DNA of 64,000 nt. Source: Ligula intestinalis. Lineage: Eukaryota > Platyhelminthes > Cestoda > Diphyllobothriidea > Diphyllobothriidae. The notes below the pieces were generated by a model that saw only the letters and a program-made list of their open reading frames with translations, made no database searches and was not told the DNA's origin. The stretch spans positions 32,009,644 through 32,073,643 of the forward strand of contig JAYGXS010000003.1 of the NCBI GenBank assembly GCA_036362985.1, given 5' to 3'. Every line of letters starts with the position of its first letter. Position 1 is the stretch's first letter. The position numbers were made by a program, and so were the translations under genes. Positions 47,600 to 59,849 of the stretch are shown here, one piece after another.

Positions 47600-48830
47600 C
47601 ATCTTTTTGCAATCAATTGTCTGTTCAATTTAATACCGGATGCCAAAATCAACCTTCACATTGTTCATGAAGTACATGCAAATAGATATCCTTGCCAAAC
47701 GTGAAAAGCGTTATTTTATGTGTTGAGAACCACCAGTGAGAGCAGGACTGCAGCGTGTCCGCATCTTAACAAGTACTCCTGCAAAACGTTAAGAGCTTGT
47801 TGGGCAGCCCGATAATCTAAATTTTTTCAAATTCTTAAAATAGGGATTTATTTTCTTCGGCAAGTATCTAATCGAAAAAGAGCCTTTTTTGTTTGCTTTA
47901 TGTCCACGGTGCCCGCAAGGTGACTAGAGTAGACCAACTATCTCATGGAGACAAAATCAAAACAAAATGTAATGACTCTGATCATAGGCGTTGCGACCAC
48001 CCATATTTTGTTTTGGTTGGATATGATAGTTACTAATTATATCTTGCATTCTGAGTAGAGAGGAGGATATGAACAGCCAAAACCTAACTGAGCGTCAGTT
48101 TAACAGCTTAAACGCCGGTTTAGACATCTGTAGACTTGAAAACACCCTGGCAGTAGTCATAATACTTTGCTAACAAATAAACCGTTGTTTTGTTCCTTCG
48201 AGGTGCTATGATGAAACTCTATCCTGTTTTTGAACAACAAACGCAGCAATAATCTGCGGAATTGTCAATCTCCAAGTGAGTTGCACAAATGTGCACCTCT
48301 GGGTTTTTGGCAAGCAGCCAAGGTGACACAACGTTTGGATTAAGGATCGCCTTTGAGCGTCTTTAACGTATTTACGCGTGATTCAGATCAAAAAGGAGTA
48401 CCCACTTTAAGATCGAAGTTCAGCAGTTGCATTCAGGGTGCGTCTATATAGTCTTATTTGCTCAACCTTATGTGTTCCTCTTAGTTCATAATCATTTCAA
48501 CAATCAGGTTTGAAAGGATTTAATAAGGGAGCAATACTCAGTGTCCTAGTCTGAGCTTATTGGCAGCCTCAGAGGCCGCTCCTGAAAGGGCAAAGCAGGA
48601 TTGCCTCGTCTATCGGAATCCGCCAGTAATGTAGTGCAATGAATTTGCACGTGTTCCACCGTCTATCATTTTCCAAAACTCTAGGCGTCAGTTTACTGGT
48701 CAGTAGTTCAGCTGCGAATAGCAAACAGTTGTTCTGTAAATCAGCTAGCATTTTCTGAGTTGTGATCTTGGTTACTTTGTCCGACCTGTGTCAGACTGTA
48801 GGCCATCCAAATGATCCTTCTGTATTTTGT
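47600..48830. other. no gene recognised
   Basis: No supportable feature. Confidence 0.4.
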
Positions 48831-48844
48831 TCTCTTCCTGAGAA

Positions 48845-48925
48845 GAAGTAGACGCGACCGCACGGACAAGAACTTCATTTTACCGATGTTTCGGATTCAC
48901 GTTTGAACCCCATCACCAGGGACAG
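48845..48925 (-). ncRNA. hammerhead relic with paired stem II and tail
   Basis: Minus strand: CTGGTGA (A6 changed), TG, GGGTTC/GAATCC stem, GAAACATC. The downstream tail reads CGCGTCTACTTCTTCTCAG. It shows how the relics at 10881 and 18301 derive from CTGATGA-TG-GGGTTC..GAATCC-GAAACGTC. Confidence 0.5.
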
Positions 48926-48959
48926 CATCAGGTACGGCTTATTAGTACCCTGGGAGGTA

Positions 48960-49840
48960 CAGTACTTAAATGACTAAATCGCCATGCTGCGGTGCCGTTT
49001 AATGGCTCGAAATTTCGTAGGGAATCGTTGCCCCTGGAGTGCTGATTTTTTAATGGCCATCAAGCAGACCGTTGCCATCTGAAAGTGCGTCACAATGTTT
49101 GATTTTAGCGTGATGATATCTCGGTAATCTGGCTTGTTATGGTCCTGGAATCGGCGGCACAATCGCTGACGCATGGTTCCTTCGCCCATTAAGTTTGCGG
49201 TCTCCCCAACTATCTGCGCGCTTCACTGTCCGCCTCTCGCTCCTTTCTGAGCCACCTGCATGGCCCGCCTCTATGTCGGGCAATGCCTCGCCCAGTCTTT
49301 GGTCGAGCGAACTTGATGCAACTGAGCACCTTTTCCTGATTGGCTGCAGGATATGTCTCGGTATCCTCTAAACTGCGTGCGCAGGCCCGTGACACACAAC
49401 AACTGCTTGAGAATACTGCATGCAACAACTCTACTGTTAAGCCCTTTTGTAAGCTCCTTTCTTACGGTACACTGTCCTAATTAATTAGTCTTACCTGACT
49501 TCTGACTTAGGGAACCTTTTGTAGTCGACGATCAATCCTTCCGACAGGCTGCCCGGAATTGACGTTTGAAAATGTACTCATCTGTGCGCTCCTTTAGTGG
49601 ATGATTTTTTGTACCGAGCTGAGCCTTAGCACCAGATATGTGTTGGGAAGGTCAGTGCGCTTGTTAACAGACTGGAGGGGGAGTTTAATCTATTCACGAA
49701 ATTCGCGGCTTATTTTTTTGCACCTTTTTAGAAAATTTTGGCCTTATCAAACTTGACGGTGCGGGGCTAGGTTTTGTCAAATGAGACGAGATTTGTGAAT
49801 TCGCGTCATATATGCCTACTGATTCCGACTGTTGAACAAG
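48960..49840. other. GC-richer patch, unclassified
   Basis: 48974-49428 is open on the minus strand in two overlapping frames without recognisable motifs. It looks like repeat sequence and not a gene. Confidence 0.35.
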
Positions 49841-50225
49841 CCACGTCAGGAGAAGTCTTCAAGTCTCTCCGATGTAGTTGCTTTGTCTGCAGCTGTGCCA
49901 GACCTGACAAATGACCTCAGGTGTTCTTTCCGTGTCAATGGGTCCTCTGATCTTATTTCCTGACCTGTGAAGCTTGCTTCTGGTCTGTAAACTAAATGGG
50001 TTCGAGCAGGAATCGGAAACATGTGGCGAATAAAGGTCTTGTCCCAACGATCGTGTCTACCTCTTCTGAATTTCTTTCTGAGACTCGTAATGAAGGGGAG
50101 GCTTGGCCTGAATCCCGAATGGGGGTAAGGTTGCGTGTTGTCTAGAATGATCGTTGACACCTCCTCTTCCAGCGCTGACAACAACTTCCAACTTTCTTTC
50201 GTAGTAGCTCCAACAACCCTTCCCC

Positions 50226-51135
50226 GTGGCTGCCTACAATGCTGCATTCCCCATGAGTAGTTAAGCTGGCATTTCCTTGCTGTATCTCCCGCATTCTCTC
50301 AGAGTATTTATAATTTCTCGATAAACAGTAATTGCTGGTTATTAAGCCCACAGCTAATATGCCCAGCCGCCTACTAAGCCCAAGTCAGCTTTGGACGGAA
50401 TTAAACATAGCAAAATCCGCCGGCTTATAAGCCCAGTCGCCGGCTACAAAGCCCAGTTTGCCAACAGGATTGAGTGAAATTCTCATCTCGCTGCATGCGT
50501 AACTTTTGACGTGTCGCTAATAATTTTGTTTGTTTTTGTTCTTGCATAAAATACAGACAAGCATCATTCTTTTCTTGTACATAACCAAGCTCTACACATA
50601 AGACAGTGCGTATGTAATGTGTAGTGCCTATCTTGCGTTTGCTAATCAAGAAATAGGACTCTCCGCTTAGTGCGCCTGCCGCTAATTAAACCCATTTGCT
50701 CTGGGCCCGAGGTGGGCTTAATAGCCGGCGACTACTGTACTAGACTTCTTGATCCTAGATTTACATTTTCTGCCCGTTCAATTGTGATTCTGTCGGGTTG
50801 CCCATTAAAGAGTGAGGATGAGAGTAACAACATTGTTTAAAGTATTTCTAAGGTAATTTAGGTCTTAGGGCCGCTACATCCTACCACAACGCTTTCTCGT
50901 GGCTGCAGACAGTGCTGCACTCTTCATTGGTAGTTATGCTGACATGGCGGTGTCACTTTCCCACCCAGACAGCTCGTTCCCAGGCTGTACGGTTCGCATT
51001 TCCTTACGCCATTTCCCGATGTACTGGACCCTGGATGCTAGATTTACATTTTTTGCCCATTCAGTCGTTCTTCTGTCGTGTTGCCTAGACAAAGGGAAAG
51101 GAAGGCGTGAGTAACAACAGTGCTTTGGTTGTTTT
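50226..51135 (+). repeat. duplicated unit, one copy interrupted
   Basis: GTGGCTGC.xACAxTGCTGCA (50226 and 50900) and CTAGATTTACATTTT..GCCC (50757 and 51039), followed by GAGTAACAACA (50821 and 51109), occur in the same order twice. In the first copy the two halves are separated by the element at 50326-50737. Confidence 0.6.
50326..50737. mobile_element. pogo/Tigger-like MITE
   Basis: The ends are inverted: CAGTAATTGCTGGTTATTAA and (complement) CAGTAGTCGCCGGCTATTAA, both continuing GCCCAC. The right flank is TA. CAGT termini and TA target sites are typical of the pogo/Tigger group. At 412 bp and without a transposase frame it is non-autonomous. The uninterrupted sister unit at 50900 shows the empty site. 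Confidence 0.65.
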
Positions 51136-52000
51136 TCAACGGCAGAAAATATTCCCATTGCTGTGCATTATCCCTCGCGGCTTCTACCACGGAGTAGAAC
51201 AGGGTCACTGCAAGCAGGTCCGGTTTAGAAAGCATGTTGATTGTCGCAGTTTGTTTAGATTCTAACTGAACTCTGCTCTGAGGGAATAAAAACGGCCATT
51301 CCCAAAATGCAACAGTAAAAGTCAGGTGAATAAAAGTATTGTACCAGCAATTGAGTCGTCTTCTTCTCAAGCAGTGGGTTCTTGTTGATAAATTATGAGA
51401 GAAAAATTAGCACTTGTGCAGATTTTATGCATGAGCTGGGAACAGTATTCAAAGAAAGGAGTAACCCTTCATGATTATGATCCGTATAGGTAATTCACAA
51501 GATAACCACTTGAAATGATGTTACAGAATGGGCAAAGAAATTCAAGTTTACGTTTTGTGTGAAGAATGTGCTGAAAACGCAATCTAAGTAGTCATTTCTA
51601 TTTGAGAATACACTTACCATTTGCGCTCAACCTTCCACGAGTTTCGGTTCCGTTGATTTATTGGTAGGCGCATCTAACTACCTCCCTCGTTTCCTTTTCG
51701 TTGCATCTTAATTTTAAGGTACTTTTTATTGAGGAAAAAAATAAGGTTTAATAATCTGTTTACTTAATAAAAGTGATGACTGTCTCTGTGTGCATCTCCG
51801 TTATCATTGGTGGATGGCAGTTGTTTGTAAATCGATCACGGAGCGTGGACACACACACGCGCGCGCACGCGGGCATGCGCGCCTGTCTGTATGTCAGTCA
51901 CACAGGGGACCGTGCCGGTGTCACTGTGTCTGTGTTTGTGTTTGTCACCTTTAGCATTGGTGGCAGGCAGCCGTTTCAGCCTCGCGATTGACGCCCGACG
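51136..52000. other. no gene; microsatellite
   Basis: A PLE-like tail (TCAGGTGAATAAAAGTATTG) lies at about 51325. A purine-pyrimidine run (CACACACACGCGCGCGCACG) lies at about 51850. Confidence 0.45.
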
Positions 52001-52242
52001 TGACAGGCGGATGTGAATACGCAACGGTGGGTGGGCGGGGGTGGGGAAGGGGTGGGATGGGGTGGAGGAGCAAAAAGGGTGAGGCCGCTAAGATCTCGAG
52101 GACTGGGGAACGCCGTCTACCTAGGCGTCTCCCCGTTAGCATTGGTGACAGGCAGCTGTTTTAGACCAGCTGTCCGAAAATCACTTGACCCACATTCACT
52201 TGGACCCACATATTTGCGTCCAGGTCGACGCGGCCGCTTGAA

Positions 52243-52258
52243 CCCCCCCCCCCCCCCC
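52243..52258 (+). repeat. C16 homopolymer
   Basis: Sixteen Cs directly upstream of the STPR ORF. Length may be a sequencing or assembly artefact. Confidence 0.8.
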
Positions 52259-52267
52259 TCCACAGCA

Positions 52268-52627
52268 ATGCGGCTGCCTGCCACATCTTCCCGCAGTGGG
52301 AGCATAATCCGGATTGGTAGAAAAGGAATTAGGGCAGCCGCGAGAACACAAGTTCAGACGAAGGAACAGGAGAGATTTGCCGATTTTAATAGACGTTCGC
52401 AAGAAACACAAGAAGAAAGACGGCTTCGACTGGAGACTAATGCTATGCGTCAGCGATATCGACGCTCCCAAGAAAGCGAAGATAAAATGCTGCAAAGAAG
52501 ACGCGAAGATACGATTTGCCATCAAACTATTCGCTCCCAAGAAACCGAAGAGCAAATGCTTTAACAAAGGCATGAAGACGCGATTCGCCATCAAACTTAT
52601 CTCTCCCAAGAAACCACTGTGGTTTAG
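52268..52627 (+). pseudogene. STPR-type 23-residue repeat protein, premature stop
   Basis: From ATG 52268 a frame leads into three consecutive 23-residue units at 52391, 52460 and 52529: RRSQETQEERRLRLETNAMR.., RRSQESEDKMLQRRREDTIC.., IRSQETEEQML*QRHEDAIR... They share RSQE..E..L..R.E. A TAA at 52562-52564 replaces the Gln of unit 2, after which the frame continues to TAG at 52625. The period and the R-x-S-x-E-T pattern match the score-and-three-peptide repeat, a DNA-binding domain first described in Bombyx FMBP-1 and often found in repeat families. Could be a real last exon or a repetitive relic. Confidence 0.5.
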
Positions 52628-52639
52628 ACCTGGCTGACG

Positions 52640-53640
52640 CAAAAGGCCCGACCATCAAAGTAAACGCCTTCCACCTTCAACTCTATACCGGTCAACCAAT
52701 CAATTGGTGCACTTATATTTAGCAAAACAGTAGTACCAACAATACGTTGCTTTTAATTAAACACTTTGTGGCCATGATGATAATTTGTTAAGCCAAAAAC
52801 CAGAGCTTTAAGTTTCTGAAAGAGGGGCATCTTGCAAATACTCAGACAACGGGCTCCTTGGCCTTGCACCCGTGTAAGCGGATCTTTGCAATCATCTGCA
52901 AAATTGCAACACCAGCCATTGATTAATTACAGTTCCTGTGACTGCACTCTGTTATGTTTTTTCACATCCCCGTTACCGCCAATCGGGTACTATGCCTAAG
53001 CAAGGGTTTCTTCGCAAGATTCTATAAATCTTCAGTAGAGTTGATTGAAATTTTGCAGCCAGGTAAGTGCAAAAACCATGTGCAGGACTTTCAACCAGTC
53101 TCTACAACATTTTTGGCGATCTCATTAACAAAATGGATCCAGTCTGTTTGGGGCTGGCAAATTCTCTGATGGTAAGCAGCCTTTGGACTGCAGGATGGGA
53201 TAAGTAGCTGATTTTGGATTGGTCAGGCATCGACACTGATTGTTTAGCATCTGTATAATGCGGCAACACAAATAAGATACACAATCAGTGAAGTCTGGAC
53301 CTCATTAGCCTACGTAGAGAAAAACACGTTTCCCAAGGGTAGAAAGCTCTGAAGTCGCTGAAACTATCAATAGAAGTCTTTAGGCAGGACCATTTGAGTG
53401 AACATCAACACTGACCGTCAGTTTGCAAACTTTGACAAGTCACACACTTCGAACTTAGCTGCCTCCGAAGGGTAGTAAGTGTGAAGTGCCAGTACCGACT
53501 TCCAAAACCCTAATATGCCGGAGAAAACTTGTTTCCTGAAAATCATCTCATGAATGGCGGAGGCCTCCCTAAGTTAAGGTGATCAGAGTGCTTTGAACGC
53601 CAATAGATTAGTATATTGGCAAACAGACGAGTTACAGAAA
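52640..53640. other. no firm gene
   Basis: A stretch ending in GCCAG|GTAAGT at 53063 has a good donor but no convincing acceptor. Confidence 0.4.
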
Positions 53641-53647
53641 GCAGTTC

Positions 53648-53745
53648 AGAAGAAGAAGAAGAAGAAGAAGAAGAAGACGCGCTCACGGGAACATGATGTT
53701 TATTGGCTGGAAGTTTCGGGATATCTCTTGAATTCCTCCATCAGA
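53648..53745 (-). ncRNA. hammerhead relic with long (CTT)n tail
   Basis: Minus strand: CTGATGG (A9 changed), AGGAATTC..GATATCC, then GAAACTTCCAG, AATAAACATCATGTTCCCGTG, GCGCGTC and nine CTT units (53648-53677). This is the longest of the CTT tails that follow PLE ribozymes in the window. Confidence 0.5.
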
Positions 53746-54064
53746 TACATTTGCAAAAAAATATAATAGGGGTCACAAGTGGTGCAGTATTTGTAAGGTG
53801 TGGTTGTCAGGAAAGAACACATACCTACTGTGATTGACAGTCTTTGTATTCGTTGCTGGGGGTCGTAATTCGTGTGATGCGCTAGTCTTGTAGCCGGTAC
53901 TCGGGCTGTCACCAAGGTCGCTTTCTGCCGTGCTAAATGGTTTCTGGGCCCCTCGTCAATTAATAAGCGTGCTGCTCTCGCAGCTCTACACATTTTTGCA
54001 TGTGGAAAGTTACCATAAACAGGGATAAGGAAAAATACTCGTCGTGCACCGGAACAATCTGTTT

Positions 54065-54112
54065 ACTAAACTGAGCTTTCGAACTTTTACAGTAGTCCAT
54101 CTTTAGAGATAA
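54065..54112 (-). ncRNA. hammerhead relic of AGCT type
   Basis: Minus strand: CTAAAGA, T, GGACT/AGTTC stem with loop near CTGTAA, GAAAGCTC with palindromic AGCT, AG. It is the same lineage as 31790 and 47505, with one or two core changes. Confidence 0.55.
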
Positions 54113-54299
54113 GGAGGGTAATTATAATGGGCTTAGGCCATTCAACTGTACGAGGAAATCACACTGTCAAGCTGTAAGAAATAGCAACCGAAAAGGATGT
54201 AGGGGGAGGATAATCATAGTGGTATACGCTAATTAACTTTCAGTGGCTTTGGGGGTCGTTCGAAGTCATAGCCAACAATTAGTGTAGCACCTAATCTCC

Positions 54300-54520
54300 A
54301 TGGTAGACGGTCCCGGTGATTCTGCCTCCTCTTCTGGCTGGTTTGTCGTGGGGTCTTCTTCACTTGCAATTCTTACGTTCGGTTAAAACCTGTCCTTTCC
54401 TTTGCTCACATAATTGCGTAAGACTTTTTAGGCAGCAGAAAGGTCCAGATGCCAGTTAACTTAGTTGGAGTCTGCGTAACATGCCTCAAACGCCAGCCCT
54501 TCGCGCTTTTAGGTTCCTCA
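54300..54520 (-). pseudogene. PLE GIY-YIG C-terminus remnant
   Basis: Homologous to 16371-16585 base by base (CTTCTGG..GGTTT..GTC, AGGTCCAGATGCC). A degraded frame reads FEACYADSN*VNWHLDLSAA then KVLRNYVSKGK. The hammerhead relic at 54065 lies 200-350 bases downstream on the same strand. Confidence 0.55.
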
Positions 54521-57500
54521 GCCTGCGATGGTCGCTCCCTAAATATCGAATTCATGGTCATTCTCTCCAGTGTCTGCTGCAAACTACAAATTTGAGGCTA
54601 GGCTATGGTGCACTAGTGTTTGTGTGTAGGCGGGTCATTCATTAACAGATACGCGGGTGACCAACGGTACTCGTGCGAACAAGCCCAACTGTCATGCCAC
54701 GAGCCGACAACAATGGTGTACTCACGACCACCAACGACCCGAGTACGCACTTGTTTATAGATCTGGGCCCCCGTAAACCATGATCCAAGCAACTCACTGC
54801 TCACATGACTGTCACCTCTAACATAAATTTTGATCTCATTAAATTTGATTGTGCAGCTTTTCTGTCCTCGTGAGGGTGGTTTTAATGCACAGTAAAACCA
54901 CACCTATCGGAGTCACAAAATGAACAAATTTGATACAGCGTTAGATTAAGTGACTCAGTTTTATCTGTAGCACGCTGTAGCTCAGCGCATGTCAGCTACT
55001 CTTTACACACAAATCAAATAATCCTAAAACCAAGTCCATTGGTTTTGTTTTAAAATTGTGTTAATTAAAGATGGGCCAAATCCTGTTGAGTAGAATCAAT
55101 GATATTTTCGCTGGAAGTCATGTCAGATGAGTTCATTTTCAAGCTTTTTCCTCAAATTTAAGGAGCAGAACCTTGCGTGATAGAAAATGCGTATAGTTAT
55201 TCCAGAACATATGATTTTATTTTCAAAGAAACTTGGACTAAAGAGCAAAATTTGTCTGAATTACGCTGCTTCTCATAGTGCAGTTATTGCAGGTGATTCT
55301 ATTAGTCCTCAACCGGATGACATTATCCATCATTCATGAAATGACTCGAAATAATACATAGTTGGATATATGTTTTGTCACCTTTCGTGTATTTTTTAAA
55401 ATTATTTATTTGCTTTTGTGGCTAGGCCTAAGGTTTAAGTTTGCCGTTATTCACCTAACGACTGAGGACACAGTTAGGTTGATTAAAAGGACAATACCGA
55501 CAACTGCATCGAACCTGGTAGTCCACAATAATGAGCATTGTGAATTTAATTAAGCCTCGCAGTATTTTAGATCTGCTTAAGTGCCTTAGCGGTGGATACG
55601 TTCAGCCAACTAAGAGGTTAAGGATTCAGAACTCATTACTTGAATTTATTCATCGATTTTGCTCGTGGTTACTGTATATATATTAGATGACCTTAATCAT
55701 ATGAATTTGCCAAAGATCTCTAGCAAGCATGCATTAAGACATAGGCAAAAACTTCAAAAGAGTAATGACAACTTTAAGCAAATATAAAACTTAAAATAAA
55801 TATAAAAAGTGATATGACTTATTGTATAAGTAGCTGATTTTAATAAAAAATGGCTTGAGTTCTGAAAACTTGCGAAATCGCTGTAACTGTGACTAGTACA
55901 AACAAATGAAACTGTAAGGTTAAATCGTAAATATATAGTTTTGTGTACATTAAAAGAATATTCCTTTGGCCTTATTGTTTTTTATAAATATTTCTCTTAT
56001 TGAATTATAATCCGTTTCAGATCTTTCTTTAAATTCCTATGAATATGTGAAGATATCAAGTGTTCTCAGATTTTTTCCGTGATTATAAATTATGGTCAAC
56101 TTGTTTGTTAAAACCCTCGCAGTCAGCTATTTTTAACAGCATTAACGAAAGAATTGAGATACTTGGAAAAGTTTTCTTAAATTTGGCCGTTTGGCCTATA
56201 CCTGCTGACTCACTCAGACATGAAAAAAACATTGCCGCGAAAAAGGAAGGTCCGCAACAAAAGCCGAATGTTAACCTGCCTATAGTTTAACAAAAAGCTT
56301 CGGCTGATGAATATCCGCCGACTGCCCCTCTTTTTCTTGCAAAAATGAATTAAAAGGTGGGATCCTTTACCATCTTTTTAAATTTTATTTTTATAACTCC
56401 CAGTTGTACGTTAGGAAGGGAAGACAGACAGGATTGCAAAAAAATTTACGGTAAGTTTCTGTGTGAATATCAAACGCTGCGCGTGTCTGTAAACTTTTCC
56501 CATGTCCCAGTAACTTGTCGTCCTGTCTACAACTGGTCTTCTGTTTTTCGGTAGCATGCTCTCGTGTGGGCAACAGAATCTGTTCGCAGCTTCGTATTTA
56601 AGGGCCAGCAGTCTTTGTTCCCTATCTCTTCTTATTGGTCCCGCCGTGACGCGCTTATCCCGGCAGACGTCGTGTGAGGCTAGTGACCGCAGTGTGACAC
56701 ATAGTTGCCCTGTTAAGCGTGCTTAGCCCTTTCTGCATGCGTCCTTTGGCGTGTGGGGCCTTCTTTGTTATTTTTACCTCAGGATGGTTATCGGGTGCTG
56801 GTGAACCTCTCTGGACAACATACAACTCGGCCGCGTTCTTACCCGTTTTAACGGCTGTTCGGGACTGCCGGCTTACGTCTGCTCGTGGCCTCTTGCCAGA
56901 TTTGACCTCAGGATAACAAGGGTGATGACTCACGTGCTGGGCCGTCCTAACATGTTTGTGGAACTTGTGCTGTTATATCTACTGAAAATGAAAAATCCCA
57001 CTTTCCGATTCATTTATGAACTATTTTGGCTATATGTTATTTATTTTAGGCTCTCTTTTAAGATTGCGAATGCACTACGGGGTGGAACAATGCATTCTTA
57101 GATTTTGTGAACCTTAAGCTTCAAGGTTAAACATAAGTGTAAACTATATTATCCAATAAGTATCTTGCTACATGCCTTGCACTTGGCGATACTTATTAAT
57201 GCCATTCACCTCTATGGTGAAATATGCGCATTTCCTTTAGGGTCTTTATTTTTAATATGGTTACACAAAATGCTATCAAAAAGCATAGAGCAGTATTTGT
57301 GGTAGAAAATGCGGAAATTGATCGAATAATTTTAAATTTGAATTTATTTCTCGTTTCTGGTAAACAGGTCGATTCCTAACACTTGCGTTCATCCGATTTT
57401 GATCGATTTAGGTTCAGATTTCTAGGTCCAAATCGGATTTGTGTAAAATCTTTCTTGCCTTTATCTAGGTTCTTTTATAGCATGGCGTTCAAAAATGAGA

Positions 57501-57970
57501 GATTTTGTTCTACCACATTACATAGCCTAGGATATTTCATTAATTAAAACCAACCTGCGATTTTGCCCAAATCCTGTCCACTTTCCTTTAATATACGAGA
57601 CTGAACGTTTCATCTTCTGTAAGGAAAGGCTTTCTAAACGTACAATTCAATTTTTTAGAAACAAAATGAACAGACTGCATGTATCATTAACTACTCACTT
57701 GTATTTAAATCACGACATTACATGAATTAAGTTCCACGACTGAACATTATCGGAAGCCTATTAGGTTTTGTGTCTGAGTATAGGATGACCCTTCTAAACT
57801 GATAAATACTTAATTTCTTTAACAGTACTGCGAGCTACAGTAATGAAGATGAGAAGCGATAGAGCACGCGTTAGTAGTTGACGATTATATACCTCATGCT
57901 CTCCCAATCATTTTAAAAACCGCTTTTATATCCGACAGTATGCAAATAATTTGCCGATTTAATAACACTA
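54521..57970. other. no firm gene
   Basis: 54613-54903 (minus) is open but without recognisable motif. A possible 48-bp exon at 56403-56450 (acceptor ATAACTCCCAG, donor TTTACG|GTAAGT) is isolated. 56560-56950 is a GC-rich patch, open on both strands, probably repeat-derived. Confidence 0.4.
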
Positions 57971-58059
57971 AAAGAACTGAAAACGAGTATAATTATGCCA
58001 TACTACAGGTGGTTTCGCGCTACACTCCCACTTACTAACAAACTTAAATATTTATCTCA

Positions 58060-58180
58060 CAAAAGTAACCTTTCCATCCTTAACCTCAACCGCACAATTG
58101 ATCCCCTTATCTCGAAGCCTAATCCTAATACCGGCCTATACCCTAACACTGGTCCCAACTGTGGCCGAAACTCATCGGGA
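58060..58180 (+). repeat. decayed TAACCC-like tract
   Basis: CTTAACCTCAACC, CTAATCCTAATACC and ACCCTAACACTGG in a row, followed by GGGACTT...AAGTCCC, an inverted pair at about 58178 and 58250. Confidence 0.4.
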
Positions 58181-58774
58181 CTTTAGCGCAGTGCCATCGG
58201 AGAGAGCCGGAGAGAGCCAGTTTCAAACTGCATGCTCTATCATTGGGACGAAAGTCCCGTTTTTATCAGTTGTGTTGGAATAATTCCTTATAATCGTAAA
58301 GGAGGGTTCGCCAAAGTTAAACCTTCTTAGCATAGATCGAAAACAGATTTATATTATCAAATTCTGAAGTTTAACTGTGGAAACATTTTAAGGTTATCTT
58401 ATGTGGCAGCGAGGTACAGAGTTTGTTATGAGTAAACAAAGTCTTTTGATTAATGACATTCTGAAAGTGTCATGTAGTGTTGAGGTGGCATATGGATGTT
58501 ATTTATACCTGTTGTCTTTGACTATGTGGCTACGGGTCAATCGATATAATCAGAAAGCGGACTATATTTCTTTGATTTTTTCACTAAAATACCGCCTTAA
58601 AAAACCATTTTCTTCAAAATACTGACTTTTTGCGTATCTTTTCGCAAAAAATGGACTTGCTGGTCTGCTTAGGCAACATATCGAAAGCATTGATGTCATT
58701 CAAAATACAATTTAAGATTGCGGGATCTTAATCACAGATCATGTTAGTGTTCACCGGAATAAGCTTATATGTTA

Positions 58775-58818
58775 ACTGACGTTTCGGAGAGCTGGGCCGG
58801 ATTCCCTTTGTCAAACGT
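58775..58818 (-). ncRNA. hammerhead relic (PLE)
   Basis: Minus strand: TTGACAA (from CTGACGA), AGGGA...TCTCC weak stem, GAAACGTC with palindromic ACGT, AGT. The left flank of the 16199 copy (TCAAAGG) aligns with it. Confidence 0.45.
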
Positions 58819-59849
58819 GAACTGCCATTATCGAGCAGCAATTCGAAGCATCCTTTACAGTGGAGATGAAGCACAATACTAAATGTCGTCAGCTTATGCC
58901 AGGCAACAATCGAAAAAAACACATCATCCCATGGCCGAAACATACAGCCACAACTTTAATTTGCTGATCGATAATGTAAGTTCACGCTTTGATAACAGAG
59001 TGCCGGAAGAGCTCTCAGAAACTTTAGTGAACATATAAACCGATTCCTGTGAGTAGTAACATGATATGTGACAATATTGTTTTTTCGACAGTATGAACTT
59101 GGTCCAACGGGTTTTCACCATTAGAAACAGTCTTTGATATTCTTCTGAATTAATACTGTTAAGTGCCTCCAACGCTTTTGTCTTTTCTTCTTTTACGTTT
59201 TTAAAACGCTTTCCATTTTGAATTTTACATCAGTCTTGGGACCAGATTGCTTGAGAAACTATTATCAAGCCATTTTTTAACCAAACAATGGTGTTGGCAA
59301 CGTCGTTGTCATGATAAAGCAACCAGTCCCCCTATCATCACACGTTACACACGTTATACGATACTCACCTCCGGCTTGTCTTCGTTTTTTAGCACTTCAA
59401 ACTGACACACTTACTAGACACATAATCAATCCAGTGTATGTTGTATGTTAAGTGGCTGATGAGTGACACTGGGAATCAGGGGTTACCGGCTCCTTCTAAT
59501 TCCCCGGTTATGTTAATCCTTGTGTGTGCATTAATGGGGCAGGTCGTACTGGGACACCCGTAGACGGTTCCGCTGGCACCGTCAGCCAATGCGCCCATCC
59601 CACCTCAGGCGACCGATGAGCTAGGCGGTGGGGGAGAGAGTGAGGTTGACCCTCAGCGAATTTTTTTCCTCACCATAAACGAGCTGGTGCACCAAAAGGC
59701 GTGTCTCGGAAGATTGCCAGCTGACGGGATAACTCGGAAACCGAAGTCAGCCCAGTGTATCTTGTTGTGTTTAGTGACTTACTGTGGACTGAGAGTTGGG
59801 CTGCAGTGGCTCCTTCCTACTCTGCTCATTACGACGCTAACATGCGGGA
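58819..59849. other. no gene recognised
   Basis: No supportable feature. Confidence 0.4.

Noticed and set aside
54613..54903. 96-codon minus-strand protein with Trp/Tyr-rich end
   Set aside because: Looks superficially coding, but no family, no splice context and dense repeats around it.
56403..56450. 48-bp internal exon (+)
   Set aside because: Good splice signals but two frames are open and no neighbouring exon fits; mentioned only with the micro-exon finding.
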